A DNA stretch of 16,682 bases from MGIIb-O2 sp002494975. GTDB taxonomy: Archaea > Thermoplasmatota > Poseidoniia > Poseidoniales > Thalassarchaeaceae. The stretch spans positions 1 to 16,682 of the forward strand of contig JAOMRN010000011.1 of the NCBI GenBank assembly GCA_028355015.1. Direction: 5' to 3'. Positions 7,901-14,256 of this stretch are shown here, piece after piece (the first letter of the stretch is position 1; every line of letters begins with the position of its first letter). A program made the position numbers and the translations under genes. The notes under the pieces were generated by a model that saw only the letters and a program-made list of their open reading frames with translations, had not been told where the DNA came from and did no database searches.

Positions 7901-8930
7901 CTAGAACATATGGTTCATAACGAATATTCTCAGGTGAAAAATCACTAACAGAGATGAGTATACTTGTTGTGATTGAACCGCCAGTATTTGTTGCAGTCAC
8001 ATAATGTTCCCTAATTGCATGTAATTCAGTAGGGTAACCAAATATTGTACCACTTTCTAAATTGAAAAAGAGACCCTCTGGTAAAGGAGGTTCGATGTCC
8101 CAAAGTATAATTTCTCCGCCATCAAAAGTAGGGGTTTCATCTATCTCCTCACCGATAAGCCATTGAAATAAATGACCAGAGTAATAGAGATTTTCAGGAG
8201 ATTGATGAGTAGTTATTATTCGGATATTCGTTGAATTAGAGCCACCATCATTAGAAGCAGTGACTGTATGATTAGAATCACCAAGTTGCTGAGCAATACC
8301 ATAGATTTCTCCTGAACCAATAATTTCTAGACCTTCAGGCAGGTCAGGATTAACCACCCAACTCACAGGCAATCCACCGGAAACTTCTGGCATACCGATT
8401 CCACAGATACTCTGAATGGTACAAAAAATTGTACTTTCGGAATAAGTTATCGAATCAGGAGGTGCTGGTAATATTGTTATACTGATGATGAAAACACTTG
8501 ACCCCATTGAGTTAGTGGCAATTATTGTGTAGCTTGTAAGCACAGACTCTACATCAGGATTTCCTGAAAGAACACCATTTTCAGAATCTAAACTCAAACC
8601 TTCAGGCAGCCTTGGATTAACCAGCCAATTCTCGGGACCATCTCCGATAAAACTAGGAGTTAATGGTTGCATATTTATTCCAACTGTTAATTGTAATGAT
8701 TCTTCTCCAAAGTCCAAATTATCTGGTGGGAGCATCAATCTACAAATATCTCCAGTAAATATTTCATTGAATAAACAGTCATCTTCTGTTAGTTCTATCA
8801 CTTCACAACTAGGATCATTGGGTTCTAATTCACAATTTATTTCCATTGAATCATTGCCTTGACCCCATGGCATCGATAAACACCCTGGCGTTAGAAGAAG
8901 AAAAACAAGTAAGAAAGAGATTGATTTCAT
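4965..8930 (-). CDS. Secreted Ig-repeat M60-family (enhancin-like) metallopeptidase, probable lipoprotein
   Basis: This is a 1321-residue protein. The chosen ATG (8928-8930) gives a compact signal peptide ending LLLTPGC, with C17 as the likely lipid-modified Cys; a GTG at 8939 would add three residues. Domains in order: a Cys-rich linker (17-68); five Ig-like repeats of about 85 residues (about 72-505) of the putative-Ig/He_PIG type, each with a 'W.....LPEGL....G...G' core and an ATN or ANN..GG strand; a glutamine-amidotransferase-like or DUF4350-like domain (about 512-750) with LLDGGGLIMGGHSW; an M60 N-terminal beta-sandwich (TGLYAPPGEVITVSV; GGPIYVSVPAG); the M60 catalytic domain with zinc site HELGH at 1062-1066 and likely third ligand E1080 in GNTE; and a C-terminal fibronectin type III-like domain (about 1235-1320). 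M60 enzymes cut glycosylated proteins such as mucins. The gene follows glyA by 53 nt on the same strand. The peptidase call is strong; the substrate is inferred. Confidence 0.9.
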   Translation of the reverse strand: MKSISFLLVFLLLTPGCLSMPWGQGNDSMEINCELEPNDPSCEVIELTEDDCLFNEIFTGDICRLMLPPDNLDFGEESLQLTVGINMQPLTPSFIGDGPENWLVNPRLPEGLSLDSENGVLSGNPDVESVLTSYTIIATNSMGSSVFIISITILPAPPDSITYSESTIFCTIQSICGIGMPEVSGGLPVSWVVNPDLPEGLEIIGSGEIYGIAQQLGDSNHTVTASNDGGSNSTNIRIITTHQSPENLYYSGHLFQWLIGEEIDETPTFDGGEIILWDIEPPLPEGLFFNLESGTIFGYPTELHAIREHYVTATNTGGSITTSILISVSDFSPENIRYEPYVLELFVNENLSNLTPNWSGGSPDSWEISPNLPSGLNLNYRNGIISGTALILQEPLNYQIWANNSGGYATTQIVISVVSLPPNEISWPESQYALKSNHSVLIPATNNGPLIDSWEVYPELPSGLLILDNGSIEGIPNSRTDWQEYTIWANNTGGAVGLNIWIAIHDLRADQNELLRDIEDADWGGWSSLILPIGEWSFPLGRDSNDNTVVSASHVGRGKMVGYGHESWVMQDHDFTMRAVEWACGQSANIGLAYGAGFDDWEDDLKERGHDVFLSVTPDDLSEIDCLVDEFWNGHDDGDNSVIEEFLLDGGGLIMGGHSWYWSYSNSDVPHNYPGNKISKVTGLLVSDTWGYNDINFELPNSLYTPHNAIDAVLDNRINDVDLSDEEASIAYKSISACSQILTLDFIDFWAPLRELINSTGWTVIEYSTLWSSNGHDLGEDPVSDIILRLEESLTQNLPAQELPVHPSHVEFPGSVPSNATRISRTVTVNGNQSGLPSDFGYSGARSNIRMSTGLYAPPGEVITVSVDQETSELGFSVLIGAHTDGLWGKDIIKRHSKIYRDWAIENTTNQVANSFGGPIYVSVPAGSLFGDLELTISGAIRAPMFVLGETSDFEWLYSERENPAPWAELISDNFIMTVPSSEIRNLDNPSQLMNWWDSALNMEHHLYGFEPWPRVERAVFDVQISAGWMHSGYPFMAHDLSVPDVVNYTYMSENGDWGMFHELGHNHQWMPSTLPGNTETSCNFASVYLMEDLVGVQGHSAVDPVQRESRMRSYFDDGSNISNWSVWTALDTFLIIKEEWGWDVITETLSLYYTLPTDEIPIGDIEEFNYWVMHLSNTTGYNLAPYHAAWGFPLNQQTYDALEHLPVWVNDSLRGDFFVYDAIIRDLDVQNTTDDTTDIFWETYDNGTNVSLVFYYGVSDVGNQTLGWTSSSNWGTTSVGNHSQTITGLIAGTTYYGRVQAFNEESSVWSGPISWTTNIN

Positions 8931-8983
8931 AGATTCCACATTAATGGTATAGAAGATTTCTTCATAAACTATCTGTAAGTGAA

Positions 8984-10264
8984 TTATTCTAATCCAGGAT
9001 AAGCGGGACCTTCATCGAAACAATACTTTACTGTTTGATAATTAGATTTGAATTCTCTAACATCTGACTTGATTTTAGACGTTTCTTCATTTTTTATTAA
9101 GGCACGTGCAAAGAAATTAGCCACATCTTTCATTTCATCAATTCCCATCCCTACTCTAGTAAGTTCGGGAACACCTAATCGTAGACCACTAGGTTGCATT
9201 GCTTTAGTATCTCCTGGAAGCATGTTCATATTAGTGATGATTCCCGATTTTTCAAGTAAATCTGCTGCTTTACGGCCCGCCCCTGAATCAATTTCACCAT
9301 GGCGAGTAAGTACCTGGTGGCTTGCAGTATAACCTCTATCTTCTGCAAGTACATCGAAACCTTCTGCAGCTAGAGCAGACGCCAAAGATTGAGCATTGGA
9401 AACTATGTTTTTAGCATAATCACTGCCAAATTCTTCAAATTCAGCCAGAGCAACTGCTTTCCCGGCTACGTGATGAAGATGATATGAGGAACAAGTCCCA
9501 GGGAATATTGAGTTATTCAATTTACGATGGAATTTTTCATCAGAAGAATCTGAAAGAACAAATCCACCTTGAGGCCCAGGGAAGGTTTTGTGGCTACTAC
9601 CTGTCATGACATCTGCACCTTCTCTTAATGGATCTTGAAATTGCCCGCCTGCGATTAAACCTAGCACGTGCGCCCCATCATACATCACCTTGGCACCTAC
9701 TTCATGTGCAGCATCCGCTAACTCTCTTAGTGGTGTAGGGAACAGAAATACAGATTGCCCGAATAATGCCAAATTAGGCTTAGTTTCTCTGATTATCTTA
9801 ATCGAAGCATCAATATCTGGCTCCATTCTATCTATGTCCCAAGGATAAGTGACTAGACCCAATCCACGAACCCCTACTGCTCCCATCCTTGCATGAGATA
9901 TATGCCCACCATCTGCAGTAGATACTGCCGTAATTGTATCGCCTGGTTTCGCTAAAGCCTTGAGAGCAGCAATATTTGAAACTGTACCTGAAGTTGATTG
10001 GATATTTGTAAAATTACAATTAAATACTCTTTTTGCGGACTCTATACCTAGTGATTCTATACTATCAAAATCATCACACCCCTGATAATATCTCTTTCCA
10101 GGGAGACCTTCTGCATATCGTCCATGAAGATCGGAATTAACTGCTTTAGCGACCATAGGTGAAAGTATATTTTCACTAGCAATCATTGGTAAACTATCTC
10201 GATAATGTCGGCCCGAAGAATTCACTGAATCTAATATTGCAGTCGCCTGTGCCTTTTTGCCCAT
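8984..10264 (-). CDS. glyA: Serine hydroxymethyltransferase
   Basis: GlyA transfers a hydroxymethyl group between serine and a pterin, giving glycine and one-carbon units in the cytoplasm. At 426 residues it has full family length. Diagnostic stretches are LPMIASENILSP (25-36), the GRYAEGLPGKRYYQG substrate and cofactor loop (48-62), STSGTVSNIAAL (90-101), MYDGAHVLGL with PLP-contacting D196, and TGSSHKTFPGPQGG with the PLP-binding lysine K226. The ATG at 10262-10264 is supported by the N-terminus fitting the family. It is divergent from the repeat-rich surface protein and followed by the M60 gene after 53 nt, with no functional link apparent. It pairs metabolically with gcvPB at the right end of the window and with the purine genes, which use its one-carbon product. 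Confidence 0.98.
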   Translation of the reverse strand: MGKKAQATAILDSVNSSGRHYRDSLPMIASENILSPMVAKAVNSDLHGRYAEGLPGKRYYQGCDDFDSIESLGIESAKRVFNCNFTNIQSTSGTVSNIAALKALAKPGDTITAVSTADGGHISHARMGAVGVRGLGLVTYPWDIDRMEPDIDASIKIIRETKPNLALFGQSVFLFPTPLRELADAAHEVGAKVMYDGAHVLGLIAGGQFQDPLREGADVMTGSSHKTFPGPQGGFVLSDSSDEKFHRKLNNSIFPGTCSSYHLHHVAGKAVALAEFEEFGSDYAKNIVSNAQSLASALAAEGFDVLAEDRGYTASHQVLTRHGEIDSGAGRKAADLLEKSGIITNMNMLPGDTKAMQPSGLRLGVPELTRVGMGIDEMKDVANFFARALIKNEETSKIKSDVREFKSNYQTVKYCFDEGPAYPGLE

Positions 10265-10305
10265 GATGTTTCATAGCCATTAGGTCAAAGAGTTTAGCGG
10301 AACAG

Positions 10306-10338
10306 AGTTCTCTATTGATTAAAGAACTGATTAATATA
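10306..10338. promoter_or_regulatory. Shared divergent promoter region of glyA and the repeat protein
   Basis: TTAATATA at 10331-10338 reads as TATATTAA on the other strand, so it could serve as a TATA element both ways. It is about 49 nt from the plus-strand ATG and 66 nt from the glyA ATG. On its glyA side, AGTTCT (10306-10311) and AGAACT (10323-10328) form an inverted repeat with an 11-nt spacer. The assignment is inferred from position and composition. Confidence 0.3.
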
Positions 10339-10370
10339 GTCATGAATGGGTGAAGTACAAAAAGTAGTAT

Positions 10371-10386
10371 TTTCGCGAAAGGACGT
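10371..10386 (+). promoter_or_regulatory. TTTCGCGAAA palindrome merging into a weak ribosome binding site
   Basis: A perfect 10-bp palindrome (10371-10380) leads straight into AAAGGA (10378-10383), which ends 3 nt before the ATG at 10387. The purine run is a plausible but close-spaced ribosome binding site. The palindrome could be an operator or a coincidence. Confidence 0.3.
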
Positions 10387-12912
10387 ATGGCCTCTAAACA
10401 ACGTATATCTGTAATTCTAGTTCTTTTACTAATCTTATCAGTTTCTGAAACAACATTAGGATATAGCGGAGGTAAAACTGGTTCAACTACTGCTGGTTGT
10501 GGATGCCATGGAGCAAGTGGAGGTGTCACTCCTACATTATCCGGTCTTCCAAGTTCGGGATACGAAGAAACTACTGAATACACGCTCAACATAGGAGGCA
10601 CTGGAGGTCCATCAGGAACAAAAGGTGGATTCAATTTAGATGCTGATCAAGGTTCATGGTCAAACCCGGGTACAAATACTAAATTACAAAATGGAGAGGT
10701 GACACATTCTAATTCTAATTCAAGAAGTTGGAGTGTTAATTGGACATCTCCAGCGAACGGTTCTGGTACTGTGACCTTTTATGTTGCAGTAAATTTTGCT
10801 AATGGTAACGGTGGCACATCTGGAGATGATTGGGCTACAAATTCATGGACTCTCGATCAAGTTACTACGTCAAATGGAGATACAGATGGAGATGGATGGT
10901 CAGATACCGACGAATCAGCGTGTGGAACCGATTCAAATGACAATTCATCCATTCCAACTGATACCGACTCAGATGGAATCTGTGATCCAGTAGATACAGA
11001 TGATGACGGAGATGGATGGTCAGATAGTGATGAAACATCGTGTGGCACGGAAAGTAATAACTCTACCTCAATACCTACTGATACTGACTCAGATGGAATC
11101 TGTGACCCAGTAGATACAGATGATGACGGAGATGGATGGAACGATACCGATGAAAGTGATTGTGGCACAAATTCAACTAACTCTTCATCAATTCCATTGG
11201 ATACAGATAGTGATGGTATATGTGATATTCTAGACTCAGATGATGATAATGATTCTTGGTTAGATACTGATGAAGATTTATGTGGCACCGATAGTAAAAA
11301 TTCGACATCAATCCCTGAAGATACAGATGGAGACAGAATATGCAATTTCATCGATGATGATGATGATGATGACGGATGGCTCGATATTGATGAGTTGGCC
11401 TGCAATACTGATTCATTAGATAATAATTCGATTCCAGTAGATACTGACCTTGATTCCATATGTAATCTAATTGATGATGATGATGATAATGATGGATATT
11501 TGGACGATAACGATTTGTTCCCACTAGACAATACAGAATGGCAAGATAATGATGGTGATGGTAGAGGCGATAATTCTGATTTAGATGATGATAATGATAG
11601 TTGGCTAGATGCTGAAGAGCATTCTTGTGGCACTGATAGTAATAACTCGACATCAATACCTGAAGATACAGATGGAGACAGAATATGCAATATCCTAGAT
11701 GAGGATGATGATGGAGATGGTGTAATCGACGCATTCGATGCCTTTCCACTAGATGTTAACGAGACCTCTGACTATGATTTAGACGGTATAGGAGATAATG
11801 GAGATGATGATGACGATAATGACAATTGGTCCGATTCTGACGAAGTAAATTGCGGCTCCGAACAGATGGATGCAAATTCAACACCAGACGACCTGGATAT
11901 GGATATGATATGTGACATCATGGATTCGGATGATGATAATGATAATTACGAAGATTCACAAGATGATTTTCCAAGAGATCCAAATGAGTGGAGCGATTTT
12001 GATAATGATGGCTTAGGAGATAATGCAGATCTTGACGATGATAATGATAATTGGTCAGATTTAGATGAGTTCTCCTGTATGACTGAGTCACTAAACTATA
12101 ACTCTACACCTATAGACTCAGATTCGGATAACTTGTGCAATCAAATTGATGAGGATGATGATGGTGACGGCATCAACGATTCTGATGATGCCTTCCCACT
12201 AGACCCTACCGAATTTTCAGACTTAGATGGAGATGGTATAGGAGATACTATTGATCAAGATAGAGATGGAGATGGCGTAGAGAATAATCTAGACCTATTT
12301 CCTGATGATATGTTAGAATCAGCAGATTATGATGGGGACCTAATAGGTAATAATGCTGATGAGGATGACGATGGTGATGGATGGAGCGATTTAGAAGAGA
12401 TTGCAGCAGGATATAATCCATTGGACTCTGAGGAATATCCTCTTGATACAGATAATGATGGAATTGAAAATAAAATCGATGATGATGATGACGGAGATGG
12501 AATTCCAGATACAACCGAAAGTTCTTGTCTAACAGATCCTCTTAATTCAGATTCAATACCAACTGATTTTGATAATGATGGTATTTGTGACTACTCAGAT
12601 ATTGATGACGATGGAGATGGAGCTGCTGATGAACTAGACGCATTTCCTTTTGACCCTACAGAATACTCTGATATTGACTCCGATGGGATAGGAAATAATG
12701 CTGATGATGATGATGATGGAGATGGATGGACTGATTATCAAGAAAACAACTGCATATCTAATTCTCAAGACCCAAATAGCGTACCTGTTGATTCTGACAA
12801 CGATGGAATTTGTGACCAGATGGAATCGGAAGGCACATCGGGACTACCGGGTTTCGGTTTAATCTCTGCAATTACTATGCTAGCTTTCGCAGCATTCGCA
12901 AGGAAGGAATGA
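10387..12912 (+). CDS. Giant Asp-rich thrombospondin-type-3-like repeat surface protein with PGF-CTERM anchor
   Basis: This is an 841-residue cell-surface protein. A signal peptide (1-25) precedes a beta-rich head (about 26-160) that resembles the 'choice-of-anchor V' secreted domain, with GYSGGKTGS, C38-G-C40-H41 and GGFNLDADQG. Residues 164-813 are wholly repeats of two module types, eleven of 40 residues and six of 35, summing exactly to 650 residues. Both carry DxDxDG calcium-binding loops of the thrombospondin type 3 kind. The tail (814-841) is a PGF-CTERM signal: P821-G822-F823, a short hydrophobic helix, then Arg-Lys-Glu. In other archaea this is cut by archaeosortase A and the protein is lipid-anchored. 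The likely role is a rigid, calcium-stabilised stalk or adhesin; the head's ligand is unknown. AAAGGA sits just before the ATG. The TGA directly abuts the convergent tRNA-Asn. Confidence 0.93.
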   Translation: MASKQRISVILVLLLILSVSETTLGYSGGKTGSTTAGCGCHGASGGVTPTLSGLPSSGYEETTEYTLNIGGTGGPSGTKGGFNLDADQGSWSNPGTNTKLQNGEVTHSNSNSRSWSVNWTSPANGSGTVTFYVAVNFANGNGGTSGDDWATNSWTLDQVTTSNGDTDGDGWSDTDESACGTDSNDNSSIPTDTDSDGICDPVDTDDDGDGWSDSDETSCGTESNNSTSIPTDTDSDGICDPVDTDDDGDGWNDTDESDCGTNSTNSSSIPLDTDSDGICDILDSDDDNDSWLDTDEDLCGTDSKNSTSIPEDTDGDRICNFIDDDDDDDGWLDIDELACNTDSLDNNSIPVDTDLDSICNLIDDDDDNDGYLDDNDLFPLDNTEWQDNDGDGRGDNSDLDDDNDSWLDAEEHSCGTDSNNSTSIPEDTDGDRICNILDEDDDGDGVIDAFDAFPLDVNETSDYDLDGIGDNGDDDDDNDNWSDSDEVNCGSEQMDANSTPDDLDMDMICDIMDSDDDNDNYEDSQDDFPRDPNEWSDFDNDGLGDNADLDDDNDNWSDLDEFSCMTESLNYNSTPIDSDSDNLCNQIDEDDDGDGINDSDDAFPLDPTEFSDLDGDGIGDTIDQDRDGDGVENNLDLFPDDMLESADYDGDLIGNNADEDDDGDGWSDLEEIAAGYNPLDSEEYPLDTDNDGIENKIDDDDDGDGIPDTTESSCLTDPLNSDSIPTDFDNDGICDYSDIDDDGDGAADELDAFPFDPTEYSDIDSDGIGNNADDDDDGDGWTDYQENNCISNSQDPNSVPVDSDNDGICDQMESEGTSGLPGFGLISAITMLAFAAFARKE
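10876..12825 (+). repeat. Two-module calcium-binding repeat array (A 40 aa, B 35 aa)
   Basis: Translation divides without gaps in the order A1-A5, B1, A6, B2, A7, B3, A8, B4, B5, A9, A10, B6, A11. A modules follow 'DDDGDGWxDxDExxC' then 'SIPxDTDxDGIC' and span 120 bp. B modules follow 'DAFPLDxxE' then 'SDxDxDGxGDNxD' and span 105 bp. A1-A5 (10876-11475) keep strict 120-bp DNA periodicity, and A1/A2 are nearly identical over the 3' part of the unit. A4 and A6 are close copies separated by A5 and B1. Ten of eleven A modules have a Cys pair; A9 has neither. Confidence 0.93.
12757..12912 (+). other. Last A module and PGF-CTERM sorting signal
   Basis: The final repeat is followed by a Gly/Ser/Thr linker and LPGFGLISAITMLAFAAFA, then RKE and the stop. 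Pro-Gly-Phe, a short hydrophobic segment and terminal basic residue fit the PGF-CTERM class processed by archaeosortase A. No archaeosortase gene is in this window. Confidence 0.8.
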
Positions 12913-12988
12913 TGGCGCCGACAGCAGGACTCGAACCTGCGACCTGTGGATTAACAGTCCACCGCTCCACCAACTAAGCTATGTCGGC
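12913..12988 (-). tRNA. tRNA-Asn (anticodon GTT), CCA encoded
   Basis: On the minus strand the gene folds as a standard cloverleaf. Acceptor GCCGACA pairs with TGTCGGC, followed by discriminator G and an encoded CCA. The anticodon stem GTGGA/TCCAC closes the 7-nt loop CTGTTAA with anticodon GTT. The T arm is GCAGG-TTCGAGT-CCTGC. There is no intron. The length is 73 nt without CCA and 76 with it. The CCA (12913-12915) starts at the base after the TGA of the convergent repeat-protein gene. Upstream, only 32 nt separate it from the alkyltransferase stop, so its promoter must overlap that gene's 3' end unless it is processed from a longer purine-operon transcript. Confidence 0.98.
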
Positions 12989-13020
12989 CTAACCTGCCCG
13001 CCTGCTCTATCATTCATCAA

Positions 13021-13320
13021 TTAATCGGAAGTAAAAACACCCTCTTGAATTAATAATTTCTTCTTCTGAGCCACTCCACCTGCTCCACTATACCCCCCTA
13101 AACTACCGTCAGACCTCAAAACTCGATGACAGGGTATCAAAGGGGGGTGAGGATTTTTACCGCATGCATTGGCAACGGCCCGATATGATTTCGGGGAGCC
13201 GACTAGTTCGGCAATCTGCTTATATGTTCTAACTTCACCATAAGGGATTTTTTTTAATTCAGACCAGACCTTGATTTCAAAATCTGTTCCAATTAATTCT
13301 ATTCTCTCACTCCCATTCAA
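13021..13320 (-). CDS. ogt: O6-alkylguanine-DNA alkyltransferase, catalytic domain only
   Basis: This small protein (up to 99 residues) is the active-site domain of the MGMT/Ogt suicide repair enzyme, which moves an alkyl group from O6-alkylguanine in DNA to its own Cys. The signature LIPCHRVL places the acceptor Cys at 64. IPYGEVRTYKQIAELVG (25-41), YRAVANACGKNP (46-57) and SLGGYSGAGG (73-82) are the DNA-binding helix, Asn hinge and loop. The usual N-terminal domain is absent. Because Cys is present rather than Trp, it is not an alkyltransferase-like (ATL) protein. The start is uncertain: the only standard candidate after the upstream in-frame stop (13342-13344) is TTG at 13320. A good Shine-Dalgarno motif lies downstream of that TTG and points at ATA 13300-13302, which would give 93 residues. 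It overlaps the guaAb end by 14 nt if TTG is used. Confidence 0.9.
   Translation of the reverse strand: MNGSERIELIGTDFEIKVWSELKKIPYGEVRTYKQIAELVGSPKSYRAVANACGKNPHPPLIPCHRVLRSDGSLGGYSGAGGVAQKKKLLIQEGVFTSD
13307..13313 (-). promoter_or_regulatory. GGAGTGA Shine-Dalgarno motif spanning the guaAb stop
   Basis: On the minus strand GGAGTGA includes the guaAb TGA and is the same heptamer that precedes purE. The GGAG core is 7 nt upstream of ATA (13300-13302), in the alkyltransferase frame, and downstream of the TTG at 13320. It supports translational coupling and raises doubt about the TTG start. Confidence 0.5.
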
Positions 13321-14251
13321 TTGTACCAGGAGGTTTGTGAGTTATATCATATACAACACGATTTACTTGCCCTTTTAGTGCATTAGTAATTTCGGTACTA
13401 ATAGATGCTAGAACTTTATGAGGAATTGGCGAATACTTAGCACTCATTCCGTCAATACTAGTTACCGCTCTAACAACTATTGTTTCACCATGTACTCTGG
13501 TATCCCCATGTACGCCAACAGATCGGACTGGCAATAGTGCAGCAAAATATTGCCAAGGTAAATCGCACTCACCGGCTAATGCGGATTCTCGGATTCTTGT
13601 TTCAACAATATGACAAGCTTCTCTACAAGCTTCAACCCGTGATTCAGTTAAATCTCCGAGAACTCTTACTGCTAAGCCGGGACCGGGGAATGGTTGACGT
13701 TCACTAGATTTAATTTTCAATTGTCTAGCTATAGCTCTAACTTCATCCTTATAGAATTCTCTTAATGGTTCAACAATGTCTAAATCGACATCTTCAGGAA
13801 GTCCCCCTACATTATGATGAGATTTAATCACATCACGCTCGCCTCCACCAGATTCAATCCAATCAGGAGCTATAGTACCTTGAACTAAGAACTTAGCACC
13901 ACATATTTTCTGTTCTTCTTCAAAAACTCGAATGAATTGTTCCCCAATTATTTTCCTCTTCTCTTCGGGATCAGTAACTCCTTCTAAACTTGAGAAAAAC
14001 CTTTTCGAGGCGTTAACAACTTTCAGATCTATTCCCATTTCGGTAAACATTTCTGTAACTTCAGAACTCTCATTTTTCCTCATAAAACCTGTATCTACAT
14101 AGACACAATGCAGTAAACTACCAACTGCCCGGTGTGCTAATACTGCAGCTACAGAAGAATCTATACCTCCTGAACAAGCGATAATAGCGGTATCATTAAT
14201 TTTATTCTGTAGTTCTTCGATCGCTTCATCTACTAACATTTCAGTTTTCAT
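13307..14251 (-). CDS. guaAb: GMP synthase, ATP-pyrophosphatase subunit B
   Basis: GuaAb adenylates XMP and, with ammonia from a separate glutaminase subunit, makes GMP in the cytoplasm. At 314 residues it has the length of archaeal stand-alone subunits, while most bacteria fuse it to the amidotransferase. SGGIDSS (27-33) is the PP-loop. LVQGTIAPDWIESGG, HHNVGGLPEDV, EPLREFYKDEVR and QPFPGPGLAVRVLG match the family, and the end is the canonical KPPGTIEWE. The ATG at 14249-14251 is chosen over TTG 14254 because GAGGTGA lies 9 nt upstream. It starts 5 nt after the purE stop and overlaps the alkyltransferase. The amidotransferase partner guaAa is not in the window. Confidence 0.97.
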   Translation of the reverse strand: MKTEMLVDEAIEELQNKINDTAIIACSGGIDSSVAAVLAHRAVGSLLHCVYVDTGFMRKNESSEVTEMFTEMGIDLKVVNASKRFFSSLEGVTDPEEKRKIIGEQFIRVFEEEQKICGAKFLVQGTIAPDWIESGGGERDVIKSHHNVGGLPEDVDLDIVEPLREFYKDEVRAIARQLKIKSSERQPFPGPGLAVRVLGDLTESRVEACREACHIVETRIRESALAGECDLPWQYFAALLPVRSVGVHGDTRVHGETIVVRAVTSIDGMSAKYSPIPHKVLASISTEITNALKGQVNRVVYDITHKPPGTIEWE

Positions 14252-14256
14252 CAAAT

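Noticed and set aside
10498..10512. c-type heme attachment site in the surface protein
   Set aside because: The motif is Cys-Gly-Cys-His, one residue short of CxxCH, so heme attachment is not supported.
10194..10634. Minus-strand 146-codon frame across the glyA start and the surface-protein head
   Set aside because: Overlaps two better-supported genes and the divergent promoter; Pro-rich with no recognisable domain.
10857..11749. Long minus-strand open frames rich in Ser or His opposite the repeat array
   Set aside because: They are by-products of GAT/GAC-rich repeat coding read backwards; low-complexity Ser, Leu and His runs with no start context or domain. The same holds for 12248-12514.
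10876..12825. Repeat array as a CRISPR or non-coding satellite
   Set aside because: Repeats are in-frame, codon-periodic and encode DxDxDG modules; there are no constant repeats with variable spacers.
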